From Sphingomonas natans (GTDB lineage: Bacteria > Pseudomonadota > Alphaproteobacteria > Sphingomonadales > Sphingomonadaceae), in the NCBI RefSeq assembly GCF_030546695.1, contig NZ_JAUOTP010000012.1, positions 1 to 64,000 on the forward strand: a DNA stretch of 64,000 bases, in the 5' to 3' direction. A program made the position numbers and the translations under genes. Position 1 is the first letter of the stretch. Each line of letters opens with the position of its first letter. The notes beneath the pieces are model-generated. The model was given only the letters and a program-made list of their open reading frames with translations. It did not search any database and was not told the origin of the DNA. This document shows, piece by piece, positions 52,273 through 61,364 of this stretch.

Positions 52273-52877
52273 GCCGGCAGCTTCGCATCGGGTGCGCGCC
52301 CGTAGATCGGCACCGGCGGCAAGCCGACCAGTTCGGCAGGCAGCGCCACGGCGGCGCGCGCGTCCGGCAGGATGTCCCGCACCTCGCCCCAGCCGCGCGC
52401 CTCGACGAGCGCGCGCGCGCCGGGGCCGACGACGACGGCCTCTGGAATTGCGGCAGCGGCGTCCTCGGGCTTCAGCGAGCGCAGCGCAGACACGGCGCGC
52501 AGCGGCGACGATGCGAAGGATTGCACGAACAGTTCGCCATGCCCGCCGGGGATCGCGACGGCGATCGACTCGGATGCTCCGGCCATCGCCGCGAGCAAGG
52601 CAAGCGACGAATAGCCGGTGACGGGCACCGACCAGCCGAGCCCGAAGGCGCGCGCCGCGGCGAGCCCGACGCGGATACCGGTGAAGCTGCCCGGCCCGCA
52701 ATCAACCAGCACCGCATCGGGCAACCCGCCTGCGCCGATCAGTTCCTGGATCATCGGCACGAGCCGCTCGGCATGGCCGCGCCCGACCACCTCATGCGCG
52801 GCGGCCAGGACGACGCTGTCCGCCACGAGAGCGGCGGAACAGGCGGCGGTGGCGGTTTCGATGACGAGCGTTCTCAC
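52269..52877 (-). CDS. tsaB: tRNA t6A-modification protein TsaB
   Basis: This 202-residue ASKHA-fold protein helps TsaD form threonylcarbamoyl-adenosine-37 in tRNA. It has VIETATAACSAALV at the N-terminus and VDCGPGSFTGIRVGLAAARAFGLG near 60, both diagnostic. The start is GTG at 52877; the nearby ATG is out of frame and runs straight into a stop. It follows the RutE-like gene by 3 bases. Confidence 0.93.
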   Translation of the reverse strand: MRTLVIETATAACSAALVADSVVLAAAHEVVGRGHAERLVPMIQELIGAGGLPDAVLVDCGPGSFTGIRVGLAAARAFGLGWSVPVTGYSSLALLAAMAGASESIAVAIPGGHGELFVQSFASSPLRAVSALRSLKPEDAAAAIPEAVVVGPGARALVEARGWGEVRDILPDARAAVALPAELVGLPPVPIYGRAPDAKLPA

Positions 52878-52880
52878 ATC

Positions 52881-53471
52881 TCAGGCGACGCTCGTCGCTT
52901 CCTCGAAATCGAGGCGCGGCAGGCGATCGAAGATCGACGCCGGATCGCCATGGCCTAAAGTGGCGATGAAATTGGTCTTCACGGTCGTGCCCGCGAAGAA
53001 ACTCTCGTCCACCTTGGCCGCGTCGAAGCCGGACATCGCGCCGGTGTCCAAGCCCAGCAGGCGCGCGGCGATGATCAAATAGGCGCCCTGCAGCGTCGAG
53101 TTGCGGAAAGCCGATTCCTTGATCAGCCCGTCATTGCCAACGAACCAGGCGCGCGCGTCGGCATGCGGGAAGAGCCTGGGGAGCTTCTCGTAAAATTCCA
53201 TGTCCATGCCGAGGATCGCGGTGACCGGCGCCTTCAGCACCTTGGGCGCATTCTGGGCCGAGCAGGCGGCAGCGAGCTTCTGCTTTGCTTCGTCGCTCGT
53301 GCACCAGACGATCCGCAGCGGCGACTGGTTGGCCGAGGTCGGACCCCATTTCATCAGATCGTAGATCTGGCGCAGCTCGGCTTCGGTGACCGGCTCGTCG
53401 GTATAGCCGTTATAGGTGCGCGCGGTGCGGAAGACGCGGTCCAGCGCGGCGTCGTCGAGCGGATCGATCAT
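52881..53471 (-). CDS. RutE-like nitroreductase (malonic semialdehyde reductase type)
   Basis: This 196-residue flavoprotein has the RutE/HadB-like pattern [40 protein letters not shown], and [12 protein letters not shown]. In E. coli RutE reduces malonic semialdehyde in pyrimidine breakdown; no other rut genes are here, so the substrate is open. It is adjacent to tsaB with a 3-base gap and downstream of nfu by 39 bases. Confidence 0.87.
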   Translation of the reverse strand: MIDPLDDAALDRVFRTARTYNGYTDEPVTEAELRQIYDLMKWGPTSANQSPLRIVWCTSDEAKQKLAAACSAQNAPKVLKAPVTAILGMDMEFYEKLPRLFPHADARAWFVGNDGLIKESAFRNSTLQGAYLIIAARLLGLDTGAMSGFDAAKVDESFFAGTTVKTNFIATLGHGDPASIFDRLPRLDFEEATSVA

Positions 53472-53510
53472 GCAATGTTCTCCCCCGGAAATGGCCTCGG
53501 GCCGAAGCGA

Positions 53511-54080
53511 TCAGGCCGCGCGGACCTCGGTCACTTCCGGCACATAATGCTTCAGCAACTGCTCGATGCCCTGCTTCAGCGTCGCCGTCGAGGAGGGGCA
53601 GCCCGAGCAGGCGCCGTGCATCGCCAGATAAACGGTGCCGCGATCGAAGCCACGATAGACGATGTCGCCGCCGTCGCGCGCCACCGCCGGACGCACGCGC
53701 GTTTCGATCAGATCCTTGATCTGGACGATGATGTCGGCATCGGCCGGATCGTCGGTCAGGATATCGGCGTCGATCGCATTCTCGCCGGCGCTGCCGGGGC
53801 GGAAGAGCGGGTGCTGGCCCGAGAAATGATCGAGCAGAACGCCGAGCACGCGCGGCTTGAGCCCGCCCCACTCGACGCCTTCGCCCGCGGTAACCGAGAC
53901 GAAATCGCGTCCGAAGAAGACGCTGGAGACGTCGCCGAGATCGAACAAGGCCTCGGCCAAGGGCGATTCCTCGCCTTCCTCGGGATCGGCGAATTCGCGC
54001 GTGCCGGTTTCCATCACCGTGCGGCCGGGGATGAACTTGACGGTGGCCGGGTTCGGCGTGGGTTCGGTCTCGATCAACAT
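53511..54080 (-). CDS. Nfu-type iron-sulfur scaffold
   Basis: This 189-residue protein has an N-terminal Nfu domain (MLIETEPTPNPATVKFIPGR...VSSVFFGRDFVSVT) and a C-terminal NifU domain with CSGC (Cys158, Cys161), which holds a 4Fe-4S cluster for delivery to target proteins. The architecture is that of mitochondrial NFU1 and alphaproteobacterial homologues. Start ATG at 54080. Confidence 0.92.
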   Translation of the reverse strand: MLIETEPTPNPATVKFIPGRTVMETGTREFADPEEGEESPLAEALFDLGDVSSVFFGRDFVSVTAGEGVEWGGLKPRVLGVLLDHFSGQHPLFRPGSAGENAIDADILTDDPADADIIVQIKDLIETRVRPAVARDGGDIVYRGFDRGTVYLAMHGACSGCPSSTATLKQGIEQLLKHYVPEVTEVRAA

Positions 54081-54189
54081 GCGTGCGATGTGGGCCGAAG
54101 CGGAGCGCCGATCAAGGCCGCGCCTGTTTCAGGCAGCAAAGCGCTGCTTTGCGGGGGGCTCATGGAGGCTGCCGGCAGCCGGAGCGGGG

Positions 54190-54987
54190 TCAGGCCGTGG
54201 CGTCGAGTCCGTGGCTGCGCTCGATCTTGGCGAGGCTGGCGTTCCAGAGTTCGACATTGGCCTTCGCCTCGCGGACGAAGGGCGATTTGCGGATCAGCCA
54301 CAGGAATGCATCGGCCAGCCACTTGCCCGGCGCGCGCAGCGGACGCTTGACCTGGAGGAGCAGGATGACGCGCGTCTCCGCCGTCTCGTTCCAGACCTCA
54401 TGCGTCCAGCTGTCGTCGAACAGGATCGTCTCGCCGGGTGCCCAGCGCACCGTTTCCGGTCCGACCGCCATTTCCAGCCGGCCTTCGGGTACGATCAGCC
54501 CGAGGTGGCAGGTGAGCAGCGCCTTGGTGACCCCGCGATGCGCGGGGATGTGCGCGCCGGGGGCGAGGATCGAGAAGAAGGCGCTGTTGAGGCCCGGGAT
54601 GCGCGCGACCAGATCGGCCGTGCGCGGGCAGCGGGCGAGGTTCTCGGGAACCGAAAAGCCATAGCCGTGCAGGAAGAAGGACCGCCACTTGCCGGGCGGG
54701 GCGATATCCTGATGATCGGGCGAGATCTCGTCGAGCAGCGGCACGAGATCGGGCTGCCGGACCACCGCCAGCGCCTCGTCGCGGATCGCCTGCCAGTTCG
54801 CGCGCAGCATCGCCGTCCAGTCGAACAGGTCCGGATCCAGTAACGGATCGTTCGGGATCAGCGAGGATCGCGCGATCAGCGCGTCCAGCGCGATGCGGAG
54901 CCGGCGTCCGAGGCGCACGGAAAGCGGTCGGCGCGCGGCCGGATTCAGGGTTTTCGGCGCGTTCGGGGAATCGGGTGAGGCGATCAT
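54190..54987 (-). CDS. aspartyl/asparaginyl beta-hydroxylase-like dioxygenase
   Basis: This 265-residue Fe(II)/2-oxoglutarate enzyme has the iron-ligand pattern IPAHRGVTKALLTCHLGL and FDDSWTHEVWNET. The nearest well-known bacterial relative is LpxO, which hydroxylates lipid A acyl chains, so a lipid A or peptide target is possible. The ATG at 54987 is preferred over a TTG two codons upstream. It stands between nfu (109-base gap) and the divergent helicase gene. Confidence 0.85.
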   Translation of the reverse strand: MIASPDSPNAPKTLNPAARRPLSVRLGRRLRIALDALIARSSLIPNDPLLDPDLFDWTAMLRANWQAIRDEALAVVRQPDLVPLLDEISPDHQDIAPPGKWRSFFLHGYGFSVPENLARCPRTADLVARIPGLNSAFFSILAPGAHIPAHRGVTKALLTCHLGLIVPEGRLEMAVGPETVRWAPGETILFDDSWTHEVWNETAETRVILLLQVKRPLRAPGKWLADAFLWLIRKSPFVREAKANVELWNASLAKIERSHGLDATA

Positions 54988-55245
54988 ATTCAATCGCCCG
55001 ATATCATCGCTTGATAGTTTGGCACAGATGAACGATATGCGGCTTCAGCGCCGATGTCCCCCCGCTGATGTTGGGGAGGACGTTCGTCCGGACAGCGTGA
55101 ACTCCGCAAAGGCAAACAGCCGCGGGCGTGTCCGGCCACCGGGCGCAAGCCACAGGCTCCCCCTTTCACGCGGGTCGTCTCTTACGAACCCGCTTGGTGG
55201 ACCGCGTCCGAGACGCGGCCCCACGCGAATACGCGAAAGTTTTCC

Positions 55246-56571
55246 ATGACCGATTTTACCTCCCTCGGCCTTGCCGCGCCGATTCTCGATGCGCTGGCGT
55301 CCAAGGGCTATACCAAGCCGACCCCGATCCAGGAGAAGGCGATCCCCGTCGTGCTCGACGGTCGCGACCTGTGCGGCATCGCCCAGACCGGCACCGGCAA
55401 GACCGCAGCGTTCGCCCTGCCGGCACTGCATCGCCTGTCGGCAGCCCCAAAGGCGCGTCGCCCGAAGAGCTGCCGGATGCTCGTATTGTCGCCGACGCGC
55501 GAACTGGCCAGCCAGATCGCCGAGAGCTTCAACGTCTATGGCAAGAACCTCAATCTTTCCGCCGAGGTGATTTTCGGTGGCGTGCCGATCCCGCGCCAGA
55601 TCAAGATGCTGGCGACGGGCGTCGACATCGTGGTCGCGACGCCGGGCCGCCTGCTCGACCTGATCGATCAGCATGCGCTGAGCCTGCGCGACGTCGAGAT
55701 CCTCGTGCTCGACGAGGCCGATCAGATGCTCGATCTCGGCTTCATCCATGCGCTCAAGCGGATCCACCGCCTGCTGCCGCAGAAGCGCCAGACCCTGTTC
55801 TTCTCGGCGACCATGCCGAAGACGATCGCCGATCTCGGCGACAGCTTCCTGAACAACGCCGTCAAGGTCTCGGTCGCGCCGCCATCGACGACCGCCGAGC
55901 GCGTCGAGCAGCGCGCGATCTTCGTCAACCAGTCCGAGAAGCAGGCGCTGCTGACGATGCGCCTGAAGAGCGATCCGATCGATCGTGCGCTCGTCTTCAC
56001 CCGCACCAAGCATGGCGCGGACCGTGTCGTGAAGCATCTCGCCGCCGCCGGAATTTCGGCCAATGCGATCCACGGCAACAAGAGCCAGCCACAGCGCGAG
56101 CGGGCTTTGGCCGAGTTCCGCTCGGGCCAGTCGCCGATCCTGGTGGCAACTGACATCGCCGCGCGCGGCATCGACGTCGGCGGCGTCAGCCACGTCTATA
56201 ATTTCGAGCTGCCCAACGTCCCCGAGCAATATGTCCACCGGATCGGCCGCACCGCGCGGGCTGGGGCCGACGGCGTCGCCATCTCGTTCGTCGCCGATGA
56301 CGAGAAAACCTATATGCGGGCGATCGAGAAGCTGACGCGCGTCAAGGCGACGATCGACACGCTGCCCGAAAACTTCCTCGCCGAAATGGCGCGGCTGCCC
56401 AAGCCGAAGGCCGACGATCGCCCCGAGCGGCCGCACGGCCAGGGCCAGCGTCGCCATGACGGCGAGCGGCCGGCGGGTGGCCCGCCGCAGCGTCGTCGCC
56501 GCCCAGGTGGCGGTGGCGCTCCCGGCGTCGGCGCGCACAAGGGCGCGGTTCGCCGGACCGGCGGACGCTGA
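55246..56571 (+). CDS. rhlE: DEAD-box RNA helicase, RhlE-like
   Basis: This 441-residue helicase has the Q motif PTPIQEKAIP, motif I AQTGTGKT, Ia PTRELASQI, II VLDEADQMLD, III FSATMP, V ATDIAARGIDV and VI HRIGRTARAG, then a basic, arginine/glycine-rich tail from about 385 for RNA binding. It unwinds structured RNA, often at low temperature or in decay. The leader is 258 bases long and includes a CCGCGTC-CGA-GACGCGG hairpin at 55202-55218, suggesting post-transcriptional control. It has a strong terminator at its 3' end. Confidence 0.93.
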   Translation: MTDFTSLGLAAPILDALASKGYTKPTPIQEKAIPVVLDGRDLCGIAQTGTGKTAAFALPALHRLSAAPKARRPKSCRMLVLSPTRELASQIAESFNVYGKNLNLSAEVIFGGVPIPRQIKMLATGVDIVVATPGRLLDLIDQHALSLRDVEILVLDEADQMLDLGFIHALKRIHRLLPQKRQTLFFSATMPKTIADLGDSFLNNAVKVSVAPPSTTAERVEQRAIFVNQSEKQALLTMRLKSDPIDRALVFTRTKHGADRVVKHLAAAGISANAIHGNKSQPQRERALAEFRSGQSPILVATDIAARGIDVGGVSHVYNFELPNVPEQYVHRIGRTARAGADGVAISFVADDEKTYMRAIEKLTRVKATIDTLPENFLAEMARLPKPKADDRPERPHGQGQRRHDGERPAGGPPQRRRRPGGGGAPGVGAHKGAVRRTGGR

Positions 56572-56577
56572 GACAGG

Positions 56578-56607
56578 AAGGGCGCCCCGCGTGGCGCCCT
56601 TTTTTTT
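56578..56607 (+). terminator. intrinsic terminator of the helicase gene
   Basis: GGGCGCC (56580-56586) pairs with GGCGCCC (56593-56599) around CCGCGT, followed by eight T's (56600-56607); the AA at 56578-56579 can extend the stem. It starts 7 bases after the rhlE stop. The convergent dedA gene ends 10 bases beyond. Confidence 0.92.
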
Positions 56608-56616
56608 GGCCTGCGC

Positions 56617-57246
56617 TCAGCGGGGCTTCTTCAGCTTGTGCCAGAGGATGAATGCGATCCCAATCGCCAGCACCGCGACGACCGCCGCGTCGGCGCCGTG
56701 GAGGATCTTGCCCAGCCGCGGATCGGTGTGCCAGGCGGCGCCCAGCTTCATGCCCACCCATGCGAGGCCGAAGCACCACGGCCAGGATCCGACGAACGTA
56801 TAGAGGTGGAACTTCGCCAGCGGCATCCGCGCGACGCCGGCCGGGAAGGCGATGAACGAGCGGACGAAGGGCAGCAGCCGGCAGATCAGGACGGTGGCGC
56901 TGCCCCAGCGCGCGAAGAAGCGCTCGGCCAGCTCCAGATCGTGCATGTTGAGCAGCACATATTTGCCATAGCGCTCGACGAACGGCCGCCCGCCCCGCTT
57001 GCCGACCTCATAAGCGAGGATCGAGCCGACATTGCAGCCGATCGCTCCCGCCGTCGCCACCCAGAAGAGCGAGAAGCGGCCGGTGGAGACGAGATAGCCG
57101 GCGAAAGGCATGATGATCTCGGAGGGCAACGGGATGCAGGCGCTCTCGATCGCCATCAGCCCGACGATGCCGAGATAGCCGCCGGCCGAGATGATCATGA
57201 TGATCCAGGCGGCGACGGGGGCGAGGATGCGTTCGACGATGCTCAA
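56617..57246 (-). CDS. DedA-family membrane protein
   Basis: This 209-residue inner-membrane protein of the DedA/VTT family has GLMAIESACIPLPSEIIMPFAGYL, GNVGSILAYEVGKRGGR-like sequence, and FARWGSATVLICRLLPFVRSFIAFPAGVARM, the conserved E/R and G-x-x-R motifs. DedA proteins are linked to lipid-carrier recycling and membrane potential homeostasis. The start is TTG at 57246, overlapping the vapC stop as TTGA; no ATG fits the conserved N-terminus. Confidence 0.88.
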   Translation of the reverse strand: MSIVERILAPVAAWIIMIISAGGYLGIVGLMAIESACIPLPSEIIMPFAGYLVSTGRFSLFWVATAGAIGCNVGSILAYEVGKRGGRPFVERYGKYVLLNMHDLELAERFFARWGSATVLICRLLPFVRSFIAFPAGVARMPLAKFHLYTFVGSWPWCFGLAWVGMKLGAAWHTDPRLGKILHGADAAVVAVLAIGIAFILWHKLKKPR

Positions 57247-57677
57247 GGGAGAATGGCTCCTGCGCGGAAGGGATTGACGATGCGCAGCCCGTCGATGATC
57301 CGCCCGTCCTGCATGTCTTCGGTGTAGAGGATGTTGCAGCCGAGCGCCTGCGCGGCGGCGACGATCAGGCTATCCCAGATCGAATAGCCCGTTCGTGCCT
57401 GAACGGCGAGGGCGGAATCGAATAGCGAGAGCGTTGTTTCCTGCACAGGGAGATGCCGAAAGCGCGTCAGGGCGCGCTGCGCCTTATCGGCGCTGAGGCG
57501 GAAACGGCCGCCCGGCCGGGTCGCCTGGTGGAAGAACTCCTGACAGACCTGCACCGACAAGGCACATGGCAGCCCCAGCATCAGCGCTCTCGCACTATCC
57601 CTCTTGGCGATCTCCTGCGGATCCTCGCTGATCGAATAGAGAAGGATGTTCGTATCGAGGAAGGCGCGATCAGCCAC
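57243..57677 (-). CDS. VapC-like PIN-domain toxin
   Basis: This 144-residue PIN ribonuclease has the acidic set Asp8 (FLDTNILLYS), Glu47 (VCQEFFHQ), Asp102 (YSIWDSLIVAAA) and Asp121 (YTEDMQDG), all present, so it looks active. The GTG at 57677 overlaps the antitoxin gene by 8 bases and gives VADRAFLDTN; the longer open frame upstream lies within the antitoxin. It is expected to cleave tRNA or rRNA when free of its antitoxin. Its stop overlaps the dedA start. Confidence 0.87.
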   Translation of the reverse strand: MADRAFLDTNILLYSISEDPQEIAKRDSARALMLGLPCALSVQVCQEFFHQATRPGGRFRLSADKAQRALTRFRHLPVQETTLSLFDSALAVQARTGYSIWDSLIVAAAQALGCNILYTEDMQDGRIIDGLRIVNPFRAGAILP

Positions 57678-57951
57678 GATCCGCGTCTTCGATCTCCTGC
57701 CGTGCCCGCGCGCGATCATAAAGCTCGTCCCGCGAGAGCCTGTCTCCCGCGCTGATGCCGATCCCCTCGCGGTCGAACTCCTCGAACAGTTCGCGAAGCT
57801 TGCGTCGGCTCTGCTCCTGCTCGGTTTCGGAGGTGCCGAACTCGGTCAGGAACTCGCGGACCACCGCCGACAGGGTCTTGCCCATCTCAGCAGCCTTCAC
57901 GCGGCCGCGTCGGAACGATTCTTCGTCCAGTGAGACTGTGACGTTTTTCAT
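57670..57951 (-). CDS. ribbon-helix-helix antitoxin (VapB-like)
   Basis: This 93-residue protein has an RHH/CopG N-terminus (MKNVTVSLDEESFRRGRVKAAEMGKTLSAVVREFL) for DNA binding, and a charged C-terminal tail (about 45-93) that would wrap the PIN toxin. It precedes and overlaps vapC by 8 bases, the usual toxin-antitoxin order with autoregulation. It lies 36 bases after hslU on the same strand. Confidence 0.85.
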   Translation of the reverse strand: MKNVTVSLDEESFRRGRVKAAEMGKTLSAVVREFLTEFGTSETEQEQSRRKLRELFEEFDREGIGISAGDRLSRDELYDRARARQEIEDADRG

Positions 57952-57987
57952 GATCTCACAGTATCTCCTCCTCGGCGGAGCAGCAAG

Positions 57988-59286
57988 CTACAGCACGTAG
58001 TTCGACAGATCATTGTCCTTCGCGATCGCCGAAAGCTGGCCTTCGACATAGGCCGCATCGACCGTGACAGTCGTGCCCTGGCGGTCCTCGGCGTGGAAGC
58101 TGACGTCTTCCAGCAGCTTCTCCATCACCGTCTGCAGCCGCCTGGCGCCGATATTCTCGATTCTGTCGTTCACCTGCGCGGCGATGCGGGCGATGGCGGC
58201 GATGCCGTCTTCGGTGAAGACGATCTCGACGCCTTCGGTCGCGATCAGCGCGCGATATTGCTCGGTCAGGCTCGCACGCGTGTCCGAGAGGATGCGGACG
58301 AAATCGGCTTCGGTCAGCGCCTTCAGTTCGACGCGGATCGGCAGGCGCCCCTGCAGTTCGGGTAGCAGATCGCTCGGCTTGGCGACGTGGAAGGCGCCGG
58401 AGGCGATGAAGAGGACGTGATCGGTCTTCATCGGACCATATTTGGTGGCGACGGTCGTACCCTCGATCAAGGGAAGCAGATCGCGCTGGACTCCCTCGCG
58501 GCTGACCGAGCCGCCGCGCACGTCGCTGACCGCGATCTTGTCGATCTCGTCGAGGAAGACGATGCCATTGGCCTCGGCATCGGCGAGCGCCTGGCGGCTG
58601 ACCTCGTCCTGATCCATGCGCTTGTCGGCCTCCTCGTCGACGAGCTTGGCCCAGGCGGCGCGAACCGGGAGCTTGCGCTTCTTGAGCTTGGTGCCGCCCA
58701 GCTTGCCCATGATGTCGCCGAGATTGATCATGCTCATCTGGCCGGGCATTCCGGGCACCTCGAACTGCGGGCCGGCGGCATCCTCCAGCTCGATCTCGAT
58801 CTCGCTCGTGTCGAGATGGCCGTCGGTGAAGCGCTGGCGGAAGGCGGTGCGGGTGGCCTCGGACGCATCCTTGCCGACGAGCGCATCGATCAGCCGCGCC
58901 ATCGCCGCTTCCTCGGCCTTGTCCTTGACCGCGGTGCGGCGGCGCTCCTTCTCCAGCCGGATCGCCTCCTCGACGAGATCGCGCGCGATCTGCTCGACGT
59001 CGCGGCCGACATAGCCGACCTCGGTGAACTTGGTCGCCTCGACCTTCACGAACGGAGCGTCGGCGAGGCGGGCCAGGCGGCGGCTGATCTCGGTCTTGCC
59101 GCAGCCGGTCGGCCCGATCATCAGGATGTTCTTGGGCGAGACCTCGTCGCGGAGCGCTTCGGGCAGGCGCATCCGGCGCCAGCGGTTGCGCAAGGCGACC
59201 GCGACGGCGCGCTTGGCGTCGTCCTGGCCGACGATATGCGCGTCGAGCGCGGCGACGATGGCTTTGGGGGTGAGGGACTGGTTCAT
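57988..59286 (-). CDS. hslU: HslU, ATPase of the HslUV protease
   Basis: This 432-residue AAA+ unfoldase has Walker A GPTGCGKT (58-65), [11 protein letters not shown] (pore loop region), Walker [13 protein letters not shown], and sensor-2 region [16 protein letters not shown]. The C-terminus DLSNYVL inserts into HslV to activate it. The ATG at 59286 matches E. coli HslU. It is downstream of hslV, separated by an unusual 146-base gap filled with a repeat. Confidence 0.96.
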   Translation of the reverse strand: MNQSLTPKAIVAALDAHIVGQDDAKRAVAVALRNRWRRMRLPEALRDEVSPKNILMIGPTGCGKTEISRRLARLADAPFVKVEATKFTEVGYVGRDVEQIARDLVEEAIRLEKERRRTAVKDKAEEAAMARLIDALVGKDASEATRTAFRQRFTDGHLDTSEIEIELEDAAGPQFEVPGMPGQMSMINLGDIMGKLGGTKLKKRKLPVRAAWAKLVDEEADKRMDQDEVSRQALADAEANGIVFLDEIDKIAVSDVRGGSVSREGVQRDLLPLIEGTTVATKYGPMKTDHVLFIASGAFHVAKPSDLLPELQGRLPIRVELKALTEADFVRILSDTRASLTEQYRALIATEGVEIVFTEDGIAAIARIAAQVNDRIENIGARRLQTVMEKLLEDVSFHAEDRQGTTVTVDAAYVEGQLSAIAKDNDLSNYVL

Positions 59287-59296
59287 TCTGATCTCC

Positions 59297-59432
59297 CCCC
59301 TCCCTGCAGGACACCACGAAAGTAATACTTTCGTGGGAACCCCGTCAGGGAGGGGTCGGGGGTGGGTCGGTTGGAGGGGAGCGGGCGGTCGGGGAGAGCA
59401 ACCCACCCCAACCCCTCCCTTCCAGGGAGGGG
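59297..59432. repeat. three-hairpin intergenic repeat, copy 3, filling the hslV-hslU gap
   Basis: Hairpin 1 is CCCCTCCCTG (59297-59306) with CAGGGAGGGG (59346-59355); its loop carries another perfect hairpin, CCACGAAAGT-AAT-ACTTTCGTGG (59314-59336). Hairpin 2 is GGGGTGGGT (59359-59367) with ACCCACCCC (59401-59409). Hairpin 3 is CCCCTCCCT (59412-59420) with AGGGAGGGG (59424-59432), which directly abuts the hslV stop codon (59433-59435). The element spans nearly the entire space between the two genes of one operon. Confidence 0.85.
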
Positions 59433-59990
59433 CTAAGCAGACTCGTCGATCGTCTCGATCGTGAGGTTGCCGTTGGTGAAGACGCAGAGCTCGGCGGCGA
59501 TCGCCATCGCCTTGCGCGCGATCTTCTCCGGATCCTGCTCGTAATCGACGAGCGCGCGCGCAGCGGAGAGCGCGAAATTGCCGCCCGATCCGATCGCGGC
59601 GATGCCGGCCTCGGGTTCCAGCACGTCGCCATTGCCGGTGAGGATGAGCGTCACCTCCTTGTCGGCGACGATCATCAGCGCCTCCAGATTGCGGAGATAT
59701 TTGTCGGTCCGCCAATCCTTGGCGAGCTCGACCGCGGCGCGCAGCAGGGCGCCGCGATGTTGCTCTAGCTTGCGCTCGAGCCGCTCGAAGAGGGTGAACG
59801 CATCCGCGGTCGCGCCCGCGAAACCCGCGATGACATGGCCGCCTTCGCCGAGACGCCGGACCTTGCGCGCATTGGGCTTCATCACCGTATTGCCCATCGA
59901 GACCTGTCCGTCGCCGGCGATCACGACCTTGCCGTTGCGGCGCACGGAGAGGATCGTCGTGCCGTGCCAGCCTATCTTGTCGTCGCTCAT
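59433..59990 (-). CDS. hslV: HslV, peptidase of the HslUV protease
   Basis: This 185-residue proteasome-like peptidase has the catalytic N-terminal threonine exposed after processing in [24 protein letters not shown], and [23 protein letters not shown] and [14 protein letters not shown], the family blocks. The ATG at 59990 is taken; one two codons upstream (59996) is equally possible. It forms a dodecamer with HslU caps. It heads the operon with hslU. Confidence 0.95.
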   Translation of the reverse strand: MSDDKIGWHGTTILSVRRNGKVVIAGDGQVSMGNTVMKPNARKVRRLGEGGHVIAGFAGATADAFTLFERLERKLEQHRGALLRAAVELAKDWRTDKYLRNLEALMIVADKEVTLILTGNGDVLEPEAGIAAIGSGGNFALSAARALVDYEQDPEKIARKAMAIAAELCVFTNGNLTIETIDESA

Positions 59991-60100
59991 GTCCATCCCG
60001 GTTCGTTGCGCAGCGGATATGGTGGCGGGGGGCGGGGGCTGCAACGCATGCGAAGTTGAGGAAGTTGAGGGTTCCCGCGGCTGCATGCGAGGCGGGGCGT

Positions 60101-60370
60101 TCAGCGCGCGCCCTTGGCCTTTCCCCATTCGCGCGCGACCGTGTAGCCAAGATAGCCGGTGCCGAAGAGCGCGTAGAGCGGCTCGGGAATCGCGGCGAAG
60201 TAGGCCCGCATCGCGGCGGCGATCGCCAGAGCGGCGGCCGGGCGGACGGTGGCGAGCAGGCCGACGGGGATCGCCGTTAGCAGCAGGACGTACATGATAT
60301 AGAGGAAGGTGGGACGCGCGCGGCGGGTGAAGCTGTCGGGATCGGCGTCTTCGTCGAGCGGGGTGGGCAT
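60101..60370 (-). CDS. small three-TM holin-like protein (GTA holin family)
   Basis: This 89-residue membrane protein has three hydrophobic segments: [38 protein letters not shown] and [30 protein letters not shown] and [16 protein letters not shown] resemble the three-TM holin family of gene transfer agents. It stands alone: no endolysin or other GTA gene is next to it. In gene transfer agents the holin would open the membrane for lysis; the assignment rests on sequence resemblance by eye. Confidence 0.65.
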   Translation of the reverse strand: MPTPLDEDADPDSFTRRARPTFLYIMYVLLLTAIPVGLLATVRPAAALAIAAAMRAYFAAIPEPLYALFGTGYLGYTVAREWGKAKGAR

Positions 60371-60463
60371 CGGGCGGCTCCGGTTCTATGGGGAACCATA
60401 GATAACCTATATGGTTGTGTGTAGGACAGTGCGAAGTGGCCTGCGGCCAGGGCTCATGCCGCT

Positions 60464-60541
60464 GGTGCTCCGGCGAAGGCCGGAGCTTCGGAGATAAAGC
60501 GCGCCGATCGTGACCAGCGCTACGGCCTTCGCCGGAGCACC
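60464..60541. repeat. 18-bp perfect long-loop inverted repeat
   Basis: GGTGCTCCGGCGAAGGCC (60464-60481) is repeated in perfect inversion at 60524-60541, with a 42-base loop. Each arm also contains a smaller palindrome (CCGGCGAAGGCCGG-type). It fills part of the 258-base gap between the holin-like gene and the phosphoesterase, and differs from the other repeat families in the window. Confidence 0.8.
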
Positions 60542-60628
60542 GAGTGCGCCTTGGCACGTCGGCGATGATGCCGGCGGCATCAAAGCCCAGCCGGCGGAAC
60601 CGGCGCACCGCCCGCGCGTCCGTCCCGA

Positions 60629-61357
60629 ATGACCACACGCCTGTTCCACGTCTCCGACCTCCATTTCGGCCGCGAGGATATCGCCGCGGTCGCGCGCTTC
60701 GCCGAGATCGTCCGCGACGAACGGCCCGATGCGGTGATCTGCACGGGCGACCTGACGATGCGCGCGCGCGCGCATGAGTTCGCCGCCGCGACCGATTGGC
60801 TGAAGACGCTCGGCGTGCCGGTGACGATCGAGCCGGGCAATCACGATCTGCCCTATTTCAACCCGATCCAGCGGCTGCTCGACCCTTACAAGCGCTATCG
60901 CCGCGTCGCCGCCGCGATCGAGCGACCGATGGATCTGCCCGACGTGGTGATCGTACCGCTCAAGACGACCGCGCGCATCCAGCCGCGCCGGCTTTCCTGG
61001 GGGCGCGTCTCGCGATCGGGGTTGATCCGCGCATTGGCGCTGCTGGCCGAGAAACCCGCCGGGGCGGTGGCGCTCGTCACCTGCCACCATCCCTTGGTGC
61101 GCACCGATTTCGAGGGGCATGGCGACACGCTGGGCGGCGCCGCGGCGCTGGCGGTGCTGGCCGAGGCGGGTGCGGATGCGGTGCTGTCGGGACATGTCCA
61201 CGACGCCTTCGACGTGGCGTGGGAGGCAAAAGGGCGAACGGTACGGCTGATCGGCGCGGGGACGCTCTCGCGAAGGACGCGGACGACGCCGGCCTCGTTC
61301 AATGAATTGCGGGTGGAGAATGGGCGGCTGGAGGTAACGGTGCGGGCTGTCGGCTGA
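60629..61357 (+). CDS. metallophosphoesterase
   Basis: This 242-residue calcineurin-like phosphoesterase has the full di-metal set: SDLHFG (DxH), [11 protein letters not shown] (GD), GNHDLP (GNHD), LVTCHHPL and SGHVHDAF (GHxH). The substrate could be a cyclic nucleotide or phosphodiester. There is no signal peptide. Start ATG at 60629; monocistronic between two repeats. Confidence 0.9.
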   Translation: MTTRLFHVSDLHFGREDIAAVARFAEIVRDERPDAVICTGDLTMRARAHEFAAATDWLKTLGVPVTIEPGNHDLPYFNPIQRLLDPYKRYRRVAAAIERPMDLPDVVIVPLKTTARIQPRRLSWGRVSRSGLIRALALLAEKPAGAVALVTCHHPLVRTDFEGHGDTLGGAAALAVLAEAGADAVLSGHVHDAFDVAWEAKGRTVRLIGAGTLSRRTRTTPASFNELRVENGRLEVTVRAVG

Positions 61358-61364
61358 GCCCTTC

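Noticed and set aside
31859-59432. The repeats considered as a CRISPR array
   Set aside because: Copies are single, kilobases apart, highly palindromic and without regular spacers or cas genes.
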